Source: Couchioplanes caeruleus (GTDB taxonomy: Bacteria > Actinomycetota > Actinomycetes > Mycobacteriales > Micromonosporaceae). Taken from it: DNA of 64,000 bases. The position numbers and the translations under genes were made by a program. The stretch is from positions 3,472,001 to 3,536,000 of the forward strand of contig NZ_RJKL01000001.1 of assembly GCF_003751945.1 (NCBI RefSeq), read 5' to 3'. Below the pieces are notes generated by a model. That model saw only the letters and a program-made list of their open reading frames with translations, ran no database searches and had not been told where the DNA came from. This document shows, piece after piece, positions 50,326-59,019 of the stretch (position 1 is its first letter; every line of letters starts with the position of its first letter).

Positions 50326-51457
50326 ATGCGGCAGTGTGCACCTTTCCGGCCACCTGGAAGTCGAAGAACATCCGGTAGCGGCCGGGACCCGGCGCGGCCA
50401 GCCAGAACTTCACCGCGCCGCCGGTCGGGCCGGCTTCCGGGTGGACATGGACGTAGCCCACGTCGCCCTCCCGGAGGACCACCAGATGACCGTACGCACC
50501 CAGGTACGGCTCGAGCGCCGCGGGCTTGCCGTCCGGGCCTCGCACCGACATCAGCAGGGGCTGCGTCGTACCGATCCTCGGCGTACCCGCGTACTGAACG
50601 GTGAAGCCGCCGGCGGTCGCCTCGGTGACGGGCGGGGGAAGGCTGACCGGCGCGTAGTTGCCGGCGACCGTGAGGTCGACGCCGAGCGTGGCGGGCGTCT
50701 GCTGCCCGCCGACGACCGCGGTGAAATCCGCGATGGCGCGGTAGCTGCCCGGCTCGGCCAGCGTGAGGTCGATGCTCCAGGTGCCGTCCGGCGCCATCGT
50801 CGGATGCAGATGCTGGAACCCGGTGAGGTCACGACGCACGACGACGAGATGCAGCGGCTTGTCGTGGACGATCGCGTACGTGGTGATCGGCGCCCCCGCC
50901 GCACCGGTGACCCGGAACCTGAACGGCTGCGCCCGACCGGCCGGGAAGAGAACCTTCCCCGGCTGCAGCGTGAGGCCGCTCGCGGTGAGGGCAAGGCCGC
51001 CGACGGCCTGCGACGTGACGCCGGACCCGGCGACCTGCGTCACGGTACCGTCGGGATTGTGCAGGTGCGGAGCGGCACCGGTGTCGTCGTGCGGGGTTGT
51101 TCCCGCGTCTGCCCCGGTGCCGGCGCCGGGGGTGGTGCCGTGGCCGTGGGCGCCCGCGGTGGCCTGCTGCTGGGTGGGGGCCGGCGCGGACCGCGTACGG
51201 TCGACGGAGTTGTTGAGGCGGCCGATCCCGTACCCGGCGAAGAGCACGACCACGACGACGGCACCGAAGGTGGCCAGCTTGAACCCGGCGCCCCGGTCGG
51301 AGCGGGGCTCGGCGTTTTCGGCGCGCGGCTCGGCCGTGTCGGCGCGCGGCTCGGCGTTTTCGGCGCGCGGCTCGGCCCCGGCGGAGCGGAGCTCGGCCGT
51401 GTCGGCGCGCGGCTTGGCGTCGTCGGGCCGCGGCGCGTCGTCGGACGCGTCAGGCAT
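50306..51457 (-). CDS. His-rich membrane-anchored protein of a metal cluster
   Basis: 383 residues. A charged N-terminal segment has repeated RADTAEPRAENAEPR units (1-52), then one membrane helix (LATFGAVVVVVLFAGYGIG, about 60-78). An outer histidine-rich linker follows (HGHGTTPG, PHDDTGAAPHLHNPDG), then two beta-rich modules with HDKPLHLVVV, GFQHLHPT, GHLVVLREGD and YVHVHPEAG. These clustered histidines suit binding of copper or a similar metal. It overlaps the CopZ-like gene (51450) and CsoR lies beyond, so a role in periplasmic copper handling is inferred. Confidence 0.8.
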   Translation of the reverse strand: MPDASDDAPRPDDAKPRADTAELRSAGAEPRAENAEPRADTAEPRAENAEPRSDRGAGFKLATFGAVVVVVLFAGYGIGRLNNSVDRTRSAPAPTQQQATAGAHGHGTTPGAGTGADAGTTPHDDTGAAPHLHNPDGTVTQVAGSGVTSQAVGGLALTASGLTLQPGKVLFPAGRAQPFRFRVTGAAGAPITTYAIVHDKPLHLVVVRRDLTGFQHLHPTMAPDGTWSIDLTLAEPGSYRAIADFTAVVGGQQTPATLGVDLTVAGNYAPVSLPPPVTEATAGGFTVQYAGTPRIGTTQPLLMSVRGPDGKPAALEPYLGAYGHLVVLREGDVGYVHVHPEAGPTGGAVKFWLAAPGPGRYRMFFDFQVAGKVHTAAFTAVVN

Positions 51458-51662
51458 TGGCTAGCTCGTAACCGGCTTCGTCCACCGCGGCGCGGACGGC
51501 GTCGGTCGACAGCGGCTCGGCGCTGGTGACGGTCACGGCGGCGGCGGCGAGGTCGACCTGGACGTCCGTGACGCCGGGGAGCCCGGAGAGTTCGCCGGTC
51601 ACGGCCTGGACGCAGTGGCCGCAAGTCATGCCGTTGACGGTGTAGGTGGCGGTGACAGCCAT
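51450..51662 (-). CDS. Heavy-metal-associated domain protein (copper chaperone CopZ-like)
   Basis: 70 residues, one HMA domain. The metal loop is GMTCGHC (Cys14, Cys17 with His16), followed by VTGELSGLPGVTDVQVDLAAAAVTV and VDEAGYEL, typical of cytosolic Cu(I) chaperones. No fusion partner. It overlaps the next gene by 8 bp. No P-type ATPase is in the window, so the exporter it serves must be elsewhere. Confidence 0.93.
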   Translation of the reverse strand: MAVTATYTVNGMTCGHCVQAVTGELSGLPGVTDVQVDLAAAAVTVTSAEPLSTDAVRAAVDEAGYELANA

Positions 51663-51732
51663 GACGGTCTCTCCTCCGTGATGCTGGATTGTTCTTCCTG
51701 GCTACGTCTGGCGATGCTGCTCGGCGCGGTCG

Positions 51733-52035
51733 TCAGGAGCGGACGAGGCGAGCGATCGCGTCGGTGGCTTCCTTGACCTTGAGGCTGGGATCACCGGCCC
51801 GGGCGGCGTCGACAACGCAGTGCGCAAGATGATCACCGAGCAGCCCGACGGCGACGGCATGCAGGGCGCTCTTCGCGGCGGAGATCTGCGTCAGAACGTC
51901 GATGCAGTACGTGTCCTCGTCGACCATCCGCTGCAAACCGCGGATCTGCCCCTCGATGCGCCGCAACCGGCTGAGCAGCGCGGCCTTGTCGCCCGAGTAG
52001 CCGTGCGGCCCCGGGTTCTCGTGGTCGGTGGTCAT
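51733..52035 (-). CDS. csoR: CsoR-family copper-sensing repressor
   Basis: 100 residues, four-helix DUF156 protein. The copper ligands have the CsoR pattern: Cys44 (DTYCIDVL), His69 and Cys73 (DHLAHCVVD), spaced 25 and 29 as in M. tuberculosis CsoR (Cys36, His61, Cys65). This places it with Cu(I) sensors rather than RcnR/FrmR. Downstream on the same strand lie the chaperone and the His-rich protein; a G/C-rich imperfect inverted repeat lies just upstream of its ATG. Confidence 0.92.
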   Translation of the reverse strand: MTTDHENPGPHGYSGDKAALLSRLRRIEGQIRGLQRMVDEDTYCIDVLTQISAAKSALHAVAVGLLGDHLAHCVVDAARAGDPSLKVKEATDAIARLVRS

Positions 52036-52043
52036 GCCGTCAG

Positions 52044-52064
52044 CATACCCCCCTCCCGTATATG
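52044..52064 (-). promoter_or_regulatory. Candidate CsoR operator
   Basis: CATA-C7-TCCCG-TATATG: CATA and TATG ends flank a G/C tract, the general build of CsoR operators (AT-rich arms around a G tract), 9 bp upstream of the csoR start. The symmetry is imperfect. Confidence 0.45.
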
Positions 52065-52152
52065 ACGGCGACCGGGTCACCGCCGCACAATTTCTGATCT
52101 TGATACGCCCCGCAGGCGTGGCTTCCCCGCAATCTGCCTCGTTGAGAGCGTT

Positions 52153-53166
52153 GTGTCGTCTACCGTGATCGCCCGATCCGCCATTGTCGCGCTGCTGTCG
52201 GCACTGCTGCTCACGGGCCTCCACACCCCGACCCGCGCCGCCACCAACCCCACCACCACCGCCGCTCTCGCCCTTCGCGAGGACCGCCCCACCGCCGCCG
52301 AGTTGGACAAGCACATCGCCACCGCTTCCCGCCGGTTCGAGGTGGTCGTGGAGCAGTACAACAACTCCCGCGAGGACCTCCGCGAGACCCGACGGCGCAC
52401 GGCACAACTCGGCGCTCAGCTCGGCCCGCTGACCCGCGAACTCGAGCGGAGGCAGACGATCCTGGACGGGCTGATGGCGAACACGTACCAGCGCACCCGC
52501 ACCGGTCCGACGGTCGCCCTGTTCGGCTCGGACCGGCCCCACGAGTTCGTCGACAAGCTGCTCGTACTCCATCAGCTCGCGTCCGAGGAACAACGGGCGG
52601 CCCACGCCCTGCAGGAAGCCCGCGCCAAAGTGGACAGCGCGAGGACGATGCTCGACGCATTCTCCGCACAGCAGCGGCGCCAGCAGATTCAGCTCAACAC
52701 CCGCAAGGCAACAATCGAGGGCGAGATCGTCGCCCTCAAACACATGCGAGCCGTCGCGTACGGCGGAGGCTCCCGTTACGCCGACCCGGGCGACATCCCG
52801 GCGCCCGAGTATGTACCAGGGGTCGCGGGACGGGTGGTCGCCTTCGCCATCAACCAGCTCGGCAAACCGTACCGCTGGGGCGCTGACGGTCCGGGCGCGT
52901 ACGACTGCTCGGGCCTGACCCTGGCGGCCTGGCGCAGGGCAGGTGTGCACCTACCCCACAACGCGGCCCGCCAGTACGCCTCCACGGCTCACGTGGACAG
53001 GAGCGACGTGAGACCGGGCGATCTGGTGTTCTTCTATGGCCCGATCAGCCACGTCGGTCTCTATATAGGAGGCGGGCAGATGATCCATGCCCCGGAGTTC
53101 GGCGAGAACGTCCGCGTGTCCAGCATCGACTCCCAACCCATCACAGGCTTCGCTCGCCCGACGTGA
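52153..53166 (+). CDS. Secreted NlpC/P60 peptidoglycan hydrolase
   Basis: 337 residues from GTG 52153. Signal peptide (cleavage near TRA-ATN, about 30), then a long coiled-coil segment (about 50-200, like RipA-type N-terminal regulators), then the NlpC/P60 domain with catalytic Cys in GAYDCSGL, His in SHVGLYIGG, and a second His in MIHAP. It cuts stem peptides (gamma-D-Glu to diamino acid). The coiled coil probably keeps it inactive until partnered. Divergent from csoR. Confidence 0.93.
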   Translation: MSSTVIARSAIVALLSALLLTGLHTPTRAATNPTTTAALALREDRPTAAELDKHIATASRRFEVVVEQYNNSREDLRETRRRTAQLGAQLGPLTRELERRQTILDGLMANTYQRTRTGPTVALFGSDRPHEFVDKLLVLHQLASEEQRAAHALQEARAKVDSARTMLDAFSAQQRRQQIQLNTRKATIEGEIVALKHMRAVAYGGGSRYADPGDIPAPEYVPGVAGRVVAFAINQLGKPYRWGADGPGAYDCSGLTLAAWRRAGVHLPHNAARQYASTAHVDRSDVRPGDLVFFYGPISHVGLYIGGGQMIHAPEFGENVRVSSIDSQPITGFARPT

Positions 53167-53303
53167 CGACCGAGCCACACCCGCCCGACGTCACGACCGG
53201 GCCACGCCCCACCCAACTCGCGTCATGCGCACAGGGCTGCACGACCCCGCGTGTGGCCAAGCATCGGAACCAGGTCCTCCGCGGATGGGCGGCTGGTCGG
53301 CGC

Positions 53304-54089
53304 TCATCGTCTGACCGGGATGCTGGTGCAGCAGGCGCCGGTGCAGCCCGGCTCGCACCCACCCCTCCCCTGCTCGTTGCCGTCCGCGGCGGGGTCGGCG
53401 CAGTCCTCGCACTGTTCACCACGCCACGCCTCGACACCCTCGCGGACCGCCACACTGACGACGGCGCAGTCGTCGCACTGTTCGCCACGCCACATCTCGA
53501 CACCCTCGCGGACGGCGACAGCGGCGATGACGAGTCCGGCGATCGGGTCGGCCCACCACCAGCCGAGCGTGGCGTTGAGCAGCAGCCCGACGAGCACGAT
53601 CGCGGACAGGTAGGTGCACAGCATGGTTTGCATGGAGTCGGCGACCACGGTGGCCGAGCCGAGCTCGCGGCCGGTGCGGCGTTTCGCCCAGACCAGCAAC
53701 GGCATCACCACGACCGACGTCGCCGCGATGGCGATGCCAACCGGGGAGGTAACGGCCTGCTCGACGTCGAACAGGGAACGTAAGGCGTCGACGGCGACCC
53801 AGGCGGCCAGAGCGAAGAACGACACGGCGATCAGCCGCAACGCGAGACGTTCACGGGTCTCGGGCATCCGGGAGCGGAACTGCCAAATCACCACCAGCGC
53901 CGACGAGACCTCAACGAAGGAATCCAGGCCGAAGCCGAGCAACGCCGTCGACGACGCCGCCGCCCCCGCGATAACGGCGACGACGCCTTCGAGCAGGTTG
54001 TATCCGGCGGTCGCATAGGCCAGATGCAGGCTACGCCGGTTGAGCTGCGCTCGCCGCTGCGACGACAACAGGGCGATCGGGGTGTTCAT
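53304..54089 (-). CDS. Cation diffusion facilitator family metal exporter
   Basis: 261 residues, six membrane helices of a CDF transporter, including LLGFGLDSFVEVSSALVV (metal-site aspartate in helix II) and VADSMQTMLCTYLSAIVL (second site). The usual C-terminal cytosolic domain is absent. Instead there is a short tail with two copies of EGVEMWRGEQCDDCAVVS-like units (22 residues), then CEPGCTGACCTS, eleven cysteines or so in total with the repeats. The start overlaps the ArsR stop (ATGA), so sensor and exporter are coupled. Cd, Zn or Pb is the likely cargo. Confidence 0.9.
   Translation of the reverse strand: MNTPIALLSSQRRAQLNRRSLHLAYATAGYNLLEGVVAVIAGAAASSTALLGFGLDSFVEVSSALVVIWQFRSRMPETRERLALRLIAVSFFALAAWVAVDALRSLFDVEQAVTSPVGIAIAATSVVVMPLLVWAKRRTGRELGSATVVADSMQTMLCTYLSAIVLVGLLLNATLGWWWADPIAGLVIAAVAVREGVEMWRGEQCDDCAVVSVAVREGVEAWRGEQCEDCADPAADGNEQGRGGCEPGCTGACCTSIPVRR
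53398..53519 (-). repeat. 66-bp duplication in the CDF gene
   Basis: Copies 53398-53453 and 53464-53519 are about 90 percent identical and offset by 66 bp, giving a second W-R-G-E-Q-C-x-D-C-A metal-binding-like unit in frame. Confidence 0.9.
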
Positions 54090-54763
54090 CGGGCCACCGC
54101 CTCGCCTCGGCCCCCCGCTCGTCGACGGGCACGAACCCGAACCCGGCGATCATCGCCAGCGACGACGTCTGCGGCAGCGACATCAACGGAGTCACCGGTC
54201 GCGGCGAAGCCGGCGGAGTCACCAGTCGCGGCGAAGCCGGCGGGGGCGGCGGGGGCGACGGAGGCAACGGGGGCAGCGAAGCCCGCGGGGGCGGCGGCGG
54301 CCGGGGCGGCGGCGGCCGGGGCGGCGGCGGCCGGGGCGGCGGCGACATCCGTGGCGGCGAAGTCGCCGGAGACATCGTCAGCGACGCCCGACCTCAGGGC
54401 GGCGTGCTCGCTACTGCTGCCGTCCGGACACAACGCCACGGCGGTGCCGGTCGCGGCCAGCAGCCCTTCGGCGGCGGCTAGCAGGTCGAGCAGTTCGGGG
54501 CGAGTCAGCGCGTAGAACGACTGCCGGCCCTGCACCCGGAAGTCGATCAGCCCGCAGTCGCGTAGGCAGGCCAGGTGCTTGGACACCGTGGACTGCGCCA
54601 GTCCCAGCTCGCCGGTCAGGTCGACCACCCGGGCCTCTCCGGCGGCGAGCCGCTGCACGATCCGCAGCCGGGTTTCGTCGCCGAGCGAGCGGAACAACGC
54701 CACCGCCGGCGTCATCCCCGCCCCGACCGCCGCGGTCATGCACCCGTCCTCGGTCATCGCCAT
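54086..54763 (-). CDS. ArsR-family metal sensor of CmtR type with low-complexity tail
   Basis: 225 residues. ArsR winged helix: FRSLGDETRLRIVQRLAAGEARVVDLTGELGLAQSTVSKHLACLRDCGL. Cysteines 66 and 70 in the recognition helix (ACLRDC) and Cys112 (ALCPDG) match Cys57, Cys61 and Cys102 of M. tuberculosis CmtR, a Cd/Pb sensor (spacings 4 and 46 versus 4 and 45). The last 110 residues are Ala/Gly-rich with GFAATGDS repeats and PAAAA runs, not part of the usual sensor. Two ATGs are possible (54763, 54757). Coupled to the CDF gene. Confidence 0.88.
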   Translation of the reverse strand: MAMTEDGCMTAAVGAGMTPAVALFRSLGDETRLRIVQRLAAGEARVVDLTGELGLAQSTVSKHLACLRDCGLIDFRVQGRQSFYALTRPELLDLLAAAEGLLAATGTAVALCPDGSSSEHAALRSGVADDVSGDFAATDVAAAPAAAAPAAAAPAAAAPAGFAAPVASVAPAAPAGFAATGDSAGFAATGDSVDVAAADVVAGDDRRVRVRARRRAGGRGEAVAR

Positions 54764-54945
54764 ACAGCGATGATAGCCCGGGTTGGCGATGACAGAAAGG
54801 AGTACCTCAGTGGCCACGCGCCGTGACGGGAAGTGGTCGGCGGGGGTCCCTTCCTCAACGACGGGCTGACCAGCGAGCAGCCACACCTGGAATGCTGTCA
54901 TCGTCCGGGCAATCAGGTGCGGCGTCCGCCGAGTTCCTTCGGCGC

Positions 54946-57102
54946 TCAGCCGGATACCGCTAGAGCCAGCGGCAACACCCCCGATGCGCCTGCTCGTCGG
55001 AGTGCCCGGCCGGCGAGCGCCATCGTCCAGCCCGAGTCGACGAGGTCATCCACCAGCAGCACCGGCCCGTCGAGGCCTGGCAGCGCGTCCGAGACGTCGG
55101 GTGGGACGGTGAAGGCATCGTGCAGAGCCAACACCCGCTGGGCGCTGTTTCCTCTCGGGCCGCCGTCGCCGACATGGGACGAGGACAGAGCGCCCAGCAT
55201 CGGGAGCCTGCCCACTGCCGCGATCCGAGCCGCCAAGCTGGTGACAAGCTCCGGGTGGCGTCGGGAGCCCACCGCCACGACCGCGGCGGGGCGCTCCGCC
55301 CAGGCGTCGTCGCCGTGCGCCCAGGCCTTCAGGACGTCGACCACGGCAGCGGCGACGTCGTCGGGGATCGGGCCGTCGGAGGATTCCGGAGAGACCAGGG
55401 CGCGCAGTCTCGTCCCCCAGCCCTGGTCGGACAGGCGGCCCACCGCGCGACCGGGCAGGATCTGGACGGCCGGGGAGATCTTGCCTTTGAGGTCGACGCC
55501 GACGGCCGCCATGCCGGTGGGCCAGAGCTTCTTCGGGGTGATGTCGACGCCGGCGCGGCCGAGGAACGCGTTGGCGGCGGCCAGCGACGCCGATGTCACC
55601 TCCGCATCGAACTGGGGGCCCGCGCATGTATCGCAACGGCCGCAGGGCGCGGCGTCGGGGTCGTCCAGGCAGCGACGGAGGAACTCCATGCGGCAGGCCG
55701 TCGTCCTCGCGTACTCAAGCATGGTCTTCTGCTCGGCGGTCCGGGCCTCGGCAACGCGTCGCAGCCGTGCGGTGTCGTAGGTCCAGGGCTCGTCGGTGGC
55801 GACCCAGCCGCCGCGCGTGCGCCGGACCGCGCCGTCCACGTCGAGGACCTTGAGCATCAGCTCGAGGCGTGCGCGGCGCAGGTCGACGAGAGGCTCCAGC
55901 GCTTGTGTCGATAGAGGACGATCGCTGGGCAGCGCCGCGAGCACGGCGCGCACCTGCTCCTCCGGAGGAAACGCGAGCGACGCGAAGTAACGCCAGATCG
56001 CGACGTCTTCCTGCCCAGGGAGCAGCACGACCTCGGCATGTTCCACGGCGCGGCCCGCCCGGCCGACCTGCTGGTAATAGGCGATCGGAGACGGCGGTGC
56101 CCCGAGGTGCACGACGAAGCCGAGGTCAGGCTTGTCGAAGCCCATGCCGAGCGCCGACGTCGCCACCAGCGCCTTGATCTTGTTGTCGAGCAGATCCTGC
56201 TCGGCGGCACGGCGCGCCGCGTCCTCGACCTGACCCGTGTACGACGCGACGGCGAACCCGCGCGTCCGCAGGAATTCGGCGGTCTCGGTGGCCGCGGCGA
56301 CCGTCAGCGTATAGACGATGCCGGAGCCGGGAAACGCTTCGAGGTGGTCGGCCAGCCACGCCAGGCGATGCGCCGGATCGGGCAACTCCAGCACCGCGAG
56401 CCGCAAGGAGTCACGGTCGAGGGTGCCGCGCAGGACCAGAGCGTCACCGAGCTGATCCGCGACGTCGGCGGTCACGCGGGCGTTGGCGGTGGCCGTGGTC
56501 GCCAGCACCGGCGTCCGGGAGGGAAGCCCGGCGAGGAACGTCCGCAGCCGGCGGTAATCCGGGCGGAAGTCGTGGCCCCAGTCGGAGACGCAGTGCGCCT
56601 CGTCGACGACCAGCAGCCCGGTGCTGGCCGCCAGCCCGGGCAGCACGTTGTCGCGGAAATCCGGATTGTTGAGCCGCTCGGGGCTGATCAGTAGCACGTC
56701 GACGGCACCCCCGCGGATTTCCGCGGTGATCTCATCCCACTCGTCGAGGTTGGCGGAGTTGATGGTGCGCGCCCGGATGCCGGCCCGCGCGGCGGCCTCC
56801 ACCTGGTTACGCATCAGCGCGAGCAGTGGCGACACGATGACGGTCGGCCCTGCGGGCGGATCGCCGGGCTCGGCCGTCACGCCGTCCCGCAGGAGGGCGG
56901 TGGCCACGAAATAGACCGCCGACTTGCCCCATCCGGTGCGTTGCACGCACAGCACCCGGCGCCGATCGACGACGAGTGCCTCGATCGCGCGCCATTGGTC
57001 CTCGCGCAGCACGGCATGCTCCCCCGCCAGCCGGCGCAGCACCTCCTCGGCGCACTCCCGGACGGCGGCCCGCTCGGCCTCGCTGACCCCATCTCGCGTC
57101 AT
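54946..57102 (-). CDS. RecQ-family DNA helicase with C-terminal phosphoribosyltransferase-like domain
   Basis: 718 residues from ATG 57102. Motif 0/I (REDQWRAIEAL, QRTGWGKSAVYF, about 53-65), DEAH box (VVDEAHCVSDWGHDFRPDYRRL, 167-170), TTATAN, and motif VI (YYQQVGRAGR) are present. A zinc cluster follows (ACRMEFLRRC...CGRCDTC). The last 120 residues read VGSRRHPELV and LDGPVLLVDDLVDSGWT, a PRPP-loop-like pattern of phosphoribosyltransferases. It likely unwinds DNA in repair. The role of the tail is unknown. Confidence 0.93.
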   Translation of the reverse strand: MTRDGVSEAERAAVRECAEEVLRRLAGEHAVLREDQWRAIEALVVDRRRVLCVQRTGWGKSAVYFVATALLRDGVTAEPGDPPAGPTVIVSPLLALMRNQVEAAARAGIRARTINSANLDEWDEITAEIRGGAVDVLLISPERLNNPDFRDNVLPGLAASTGLLVVDEAHCVSDWGHDFRPDYRRLRTFLAGLPSRTPVLATTATANARVTADVADQLGDALVLRGTLDRDSLRLAVLELPDPAHRLAWLADHLEAFPGSGIVYTLTVAAATETAEFLRTRGFAVASYTGQVEDAARRAAEQDLLDNKIKALVATSALGMGFDKPDLGFVVHLGAPPSPIAYYQQVGRAGRAVEHAEVVLLPGQEDVAIWRYFASLAFPPEEQVRAVLAALPSDRPLSTQALEPLVDLRRARLELMLKVLDVDGAVRRTRGGWVATDEPWTYDTARLRRVAEARTAEQKTMLEYARTTACRMEFLRRCLDDPDAAPCGRCDTCAGPQFDAEVTSASLAAANAFLGRAGVDITPKKLWPTGMAAVGVDLKGKISPAVQILPGRAVGRLSDQGWGTRLRALVSPESSDGPIPDDVAAAVVDVLKAWAHGDDAWAERPAAVVAVGSRRHPELVTSLAARIAAVGRLPMLGALSSSHVGDGGPRGNSAQRVLALHDAFTVPPDVSDALPGLDGPVLLVDDLVDSGWTMALAGRALRRAGASGVLPLALAVSG

Positions 57103-57239
57103 CTCCACCACGACCGCATGTCTATCAGCCCGGTCCGACAGGACGCGGGTTTTCCACAGGCGCCGGGTTCTGGGCTTGGTTATCCACAGGCCTGCCGGAT
57201 CTGGTCGACAACTCATTCGACCGGTGGCAGCGTGGAGGC

Positions 57240-57635
57240 ATGACGACGATCGCCGAGAAGCTGCTGATCAGGCCCCATTCCACGGTGTGGTTGTCGCACC
57301 CGGCCCACCTACCGCTGCTCACCCCGATGCCCGAGGGCGTCCGCGAGGTCGACACTCCGTCGACGGCGAGCGCGGCGGTGATCTTCGCCGACGACACGGC
57401 AAGCGTGCGCAAGCTCGTGGCGGAGCACGCCGAGGAGTTGAGGCAGCCGGCCGCCTTCTGGGTCGCCTACCCGAAGAGCAATAAGACGGACATCGACCGC
57501 GACACCTTGGGGCCGCTCGTCGCGGAATTCCACATGCAGGCGTCCGACCAGGTCTCCATCGACGACCGCTGGTTGGCCCTGCGCGTCCGAGCTGACAAGG
57601 GAGGTGAGAGCCGCCTCACGGGCGAAGAGGAGTAA
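57240..57635 (+). CDS. Conserved hypothetical protein
   Basis: 131 residues, cytosolic alpha/beta. Contains PAAFWVAYPKSNKTDIDRDTLGPLV and QVSIDDRWLALRVR, a pattern seen in DUF3052-like actinobacterial proteins (inference from memory). No catalytic motif. It is divergent from the RecQ-type helicase gene across 137 bp. Function unknown. Confidence 0.8.
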   Translation: MTTIAEKLLIRPHSTVWLSHPAHLPLLTPMPEGVREVDTPSTASAAVIFADDTASVRKLVAEHAEELRQPAAFWVAYPKSNKTDIDRDTLGPLVAEFHMQASDQVSIDDRWLALRVRADKGGESRLTGEEE

Positions 57636-58173
57636 GAGCCGGGCGGCGCCTGGCCCGCGGCGCCCATCGGCCGGTGGGCGGTGCGTGATGCCCGGTGCCC
57701 AGGGGCCGGCGCCAACCTCGGCCGCCCGGCAGGGATGGACGGGAAGGCCAACATCGGCCGCCCGGCGGGCCGTGCAAGGAGACCAGCGCCCGGTGGCCGG
57801 TGTGCAGCGCGGGGCACGCTGGCGCCCAGCCCCGGGTGCCCGTTGGGCACGGGTGTGGCGGCCAACGCCGCGGTGCCCAGTGGCCCGCGAGGAGGCAAGG
57901 GGCAGGGTGCGCGGAGCGAGACCCAACGCAGGGTGCGCGTAACGTGATGCCGAACTCCGGCGCTCGGCCGCGACGGCCAACGCCCCGTGGCCGGCCCCCG
58001 GCCCCAACACGGGAACCGGAGACCGCAGACCGGCGACGGGCAACCGCCAACCCGCAACCGCCAACCCGCCGACCCGCCGACCGGCAACCGCCAACCGCCG
58101 ACCGGCAACCGCCAACCGCCAACCGCCAACCGCCAACCGCCAACCGGCACCGGCACCGGCACCGGCGAGGCCG
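57636..58173. other. Repeat-rich gap between 57.6 and 58.2 kb
   Basis: No supported gene. The left part has scattered duplicated phrases such as ggccgcccggc and gcccggtg; the right part contains the heptamer array described separately. Open frames here exist on all strands only because stop codons are rare in this composition. Confidence 0.6.
58041..58166. repeat. Heptamer CCAACCG array and CACCGG hexamers
   Basis: From 58041 the DNA is mostly (CCAACCG)n with interruptions (gacccgc, gaccggc), the cleanest run being about 58108-58145, then three to four CACCGG units up to 58166. It ends 8 bp from the stop of the next gene. Such arrays often vary in length between strains. Confidence 0.85.
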
Positions 58174-59019
58174 TTACACGTACGGGCTGGTCGACTTGGG
58201 CTTGGTTCCCGGAAGCGTGTACGACAGCTTCACCTCCGGCACCGCCCACCCCGCGATCGTGTTCTGCGTCGTCGTGCCCTTGAGCTGCTTCAATATCTCC
58301 TGCACATAGCCGCACACGGCCTTTCCGTCCACGTCCCCATAGCTCTTCCCCGTGACCGGGCTGGGGGCCTTGGCCGAGCCGTCCCGCGGGATGTCGAGGA
58401 GCGTCTTCGGTTCGGTGCCGTCGGTGCGGAAGTTTCCGTTGACCAGGCGGTCGGTTATCGAGTACGAGATGGTCTTTCCGGAGAGGGTGCGGCTCACCTT
58501 CACGCAGCCGACGATGTCCTCCGCCTTGACCTCGGTCACCGCGACTTCTTTCGCGTAGGCGAGGTGGGTCGCCAGGACGCTCTGGAGCTTCCAGATGTCG
58601 AGCCATCGGCCGACGCGGCACAGGTAGATGTACGGCGTCTTCTTGATGGACTCCTCTTCCTTCATCGGGTCGTACGGGAACAGTGCGCAGATGTTGAAGT
58701 CGAGCGCCAGAGATACCGCGCAGGCGGTGTCCATGTCGACATTGCCCAGGCGGAGTGCCACCCCCGGGGCGGCGCCGGCCGGCAGTGTCGTGGTCGGCGG
58801 GTACTTCTCGATTGCCTTTTTGCGGGGCGTGAAGCCGCTGACGAAGATCTCGGCCGGTGGCCGGTTGTCGCTTCGGTACGCGAGCGCGAAGGTCCCGTCC
58901 GTTCCCGCCGCGAACGTGCGCATCTCATCGTTGCCGATGACCGCCGTACCCATGATGTCGAACTGCTTGAGTCCGGAGTCCTTGGTCGGCTTGGGCGAAG
59001 GTACGTAGTAGGACGTCAT
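58174..59019 (-). CDS. Hypothetical protein (281 aa)
   Basis: Not recognised. From ATG 59019 it starts MTSYYVPSPKPTKDSG and has two beta-strand-rich halves with several cysteines (DTACAVSL, NICALFPYD, IYLCRVGRWLD, VGCVKVSR, GKAVCGYVQ). The pattern of alternating strands with RLGNVDMDTACAVSLALD is reminiscent of DUF3558-type lipoproteins, but there is no signal. A TTG further upstream could add 20 residues. Divergent from the TrkH gene. Confidence 0.65.
   Translation of the reverse strand: MTSYYVPSPKPTKDSGLKQFDIMGTAVIGNDEMRTFAAGTDGTFALAYRSDNRPPAEIFVSGFTPRKKAIEKYPPTTTLPAGAAPGVALRLGNVDMDTACAVSLALDFNICALFPYDPMKEEESIKKTPYIYLCRVGRWLDIWKLQSVLATHLAYAKEVAVTEVKAEDIVGCVKVSRTLSGKTISYSITDRLVNGNFRTDGTEPKTLLDIPRDGSAKAPSPVTGKSYGDVDGKAVCGYVQEILKQLKGTTTQNTIAGWAVPEVKLSYTLPGTKPKSTSPYV

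Noticed and set aside
52065..52152. A cyclic-di-AMP (ydaO-type) riboswitch before the NlpC/P60 gene, as is common in actinobacteria
   Set aside because: The csoR-NlpC gap is about 117 bp and lacks the conserved riboswitch core, so it is too short and unlike it.
58021..58170. CRISPR array in the repeat-rich gap
   Set aside because: The repeats are contiguous short heptamers without unique spacers, and no cas gene is present.
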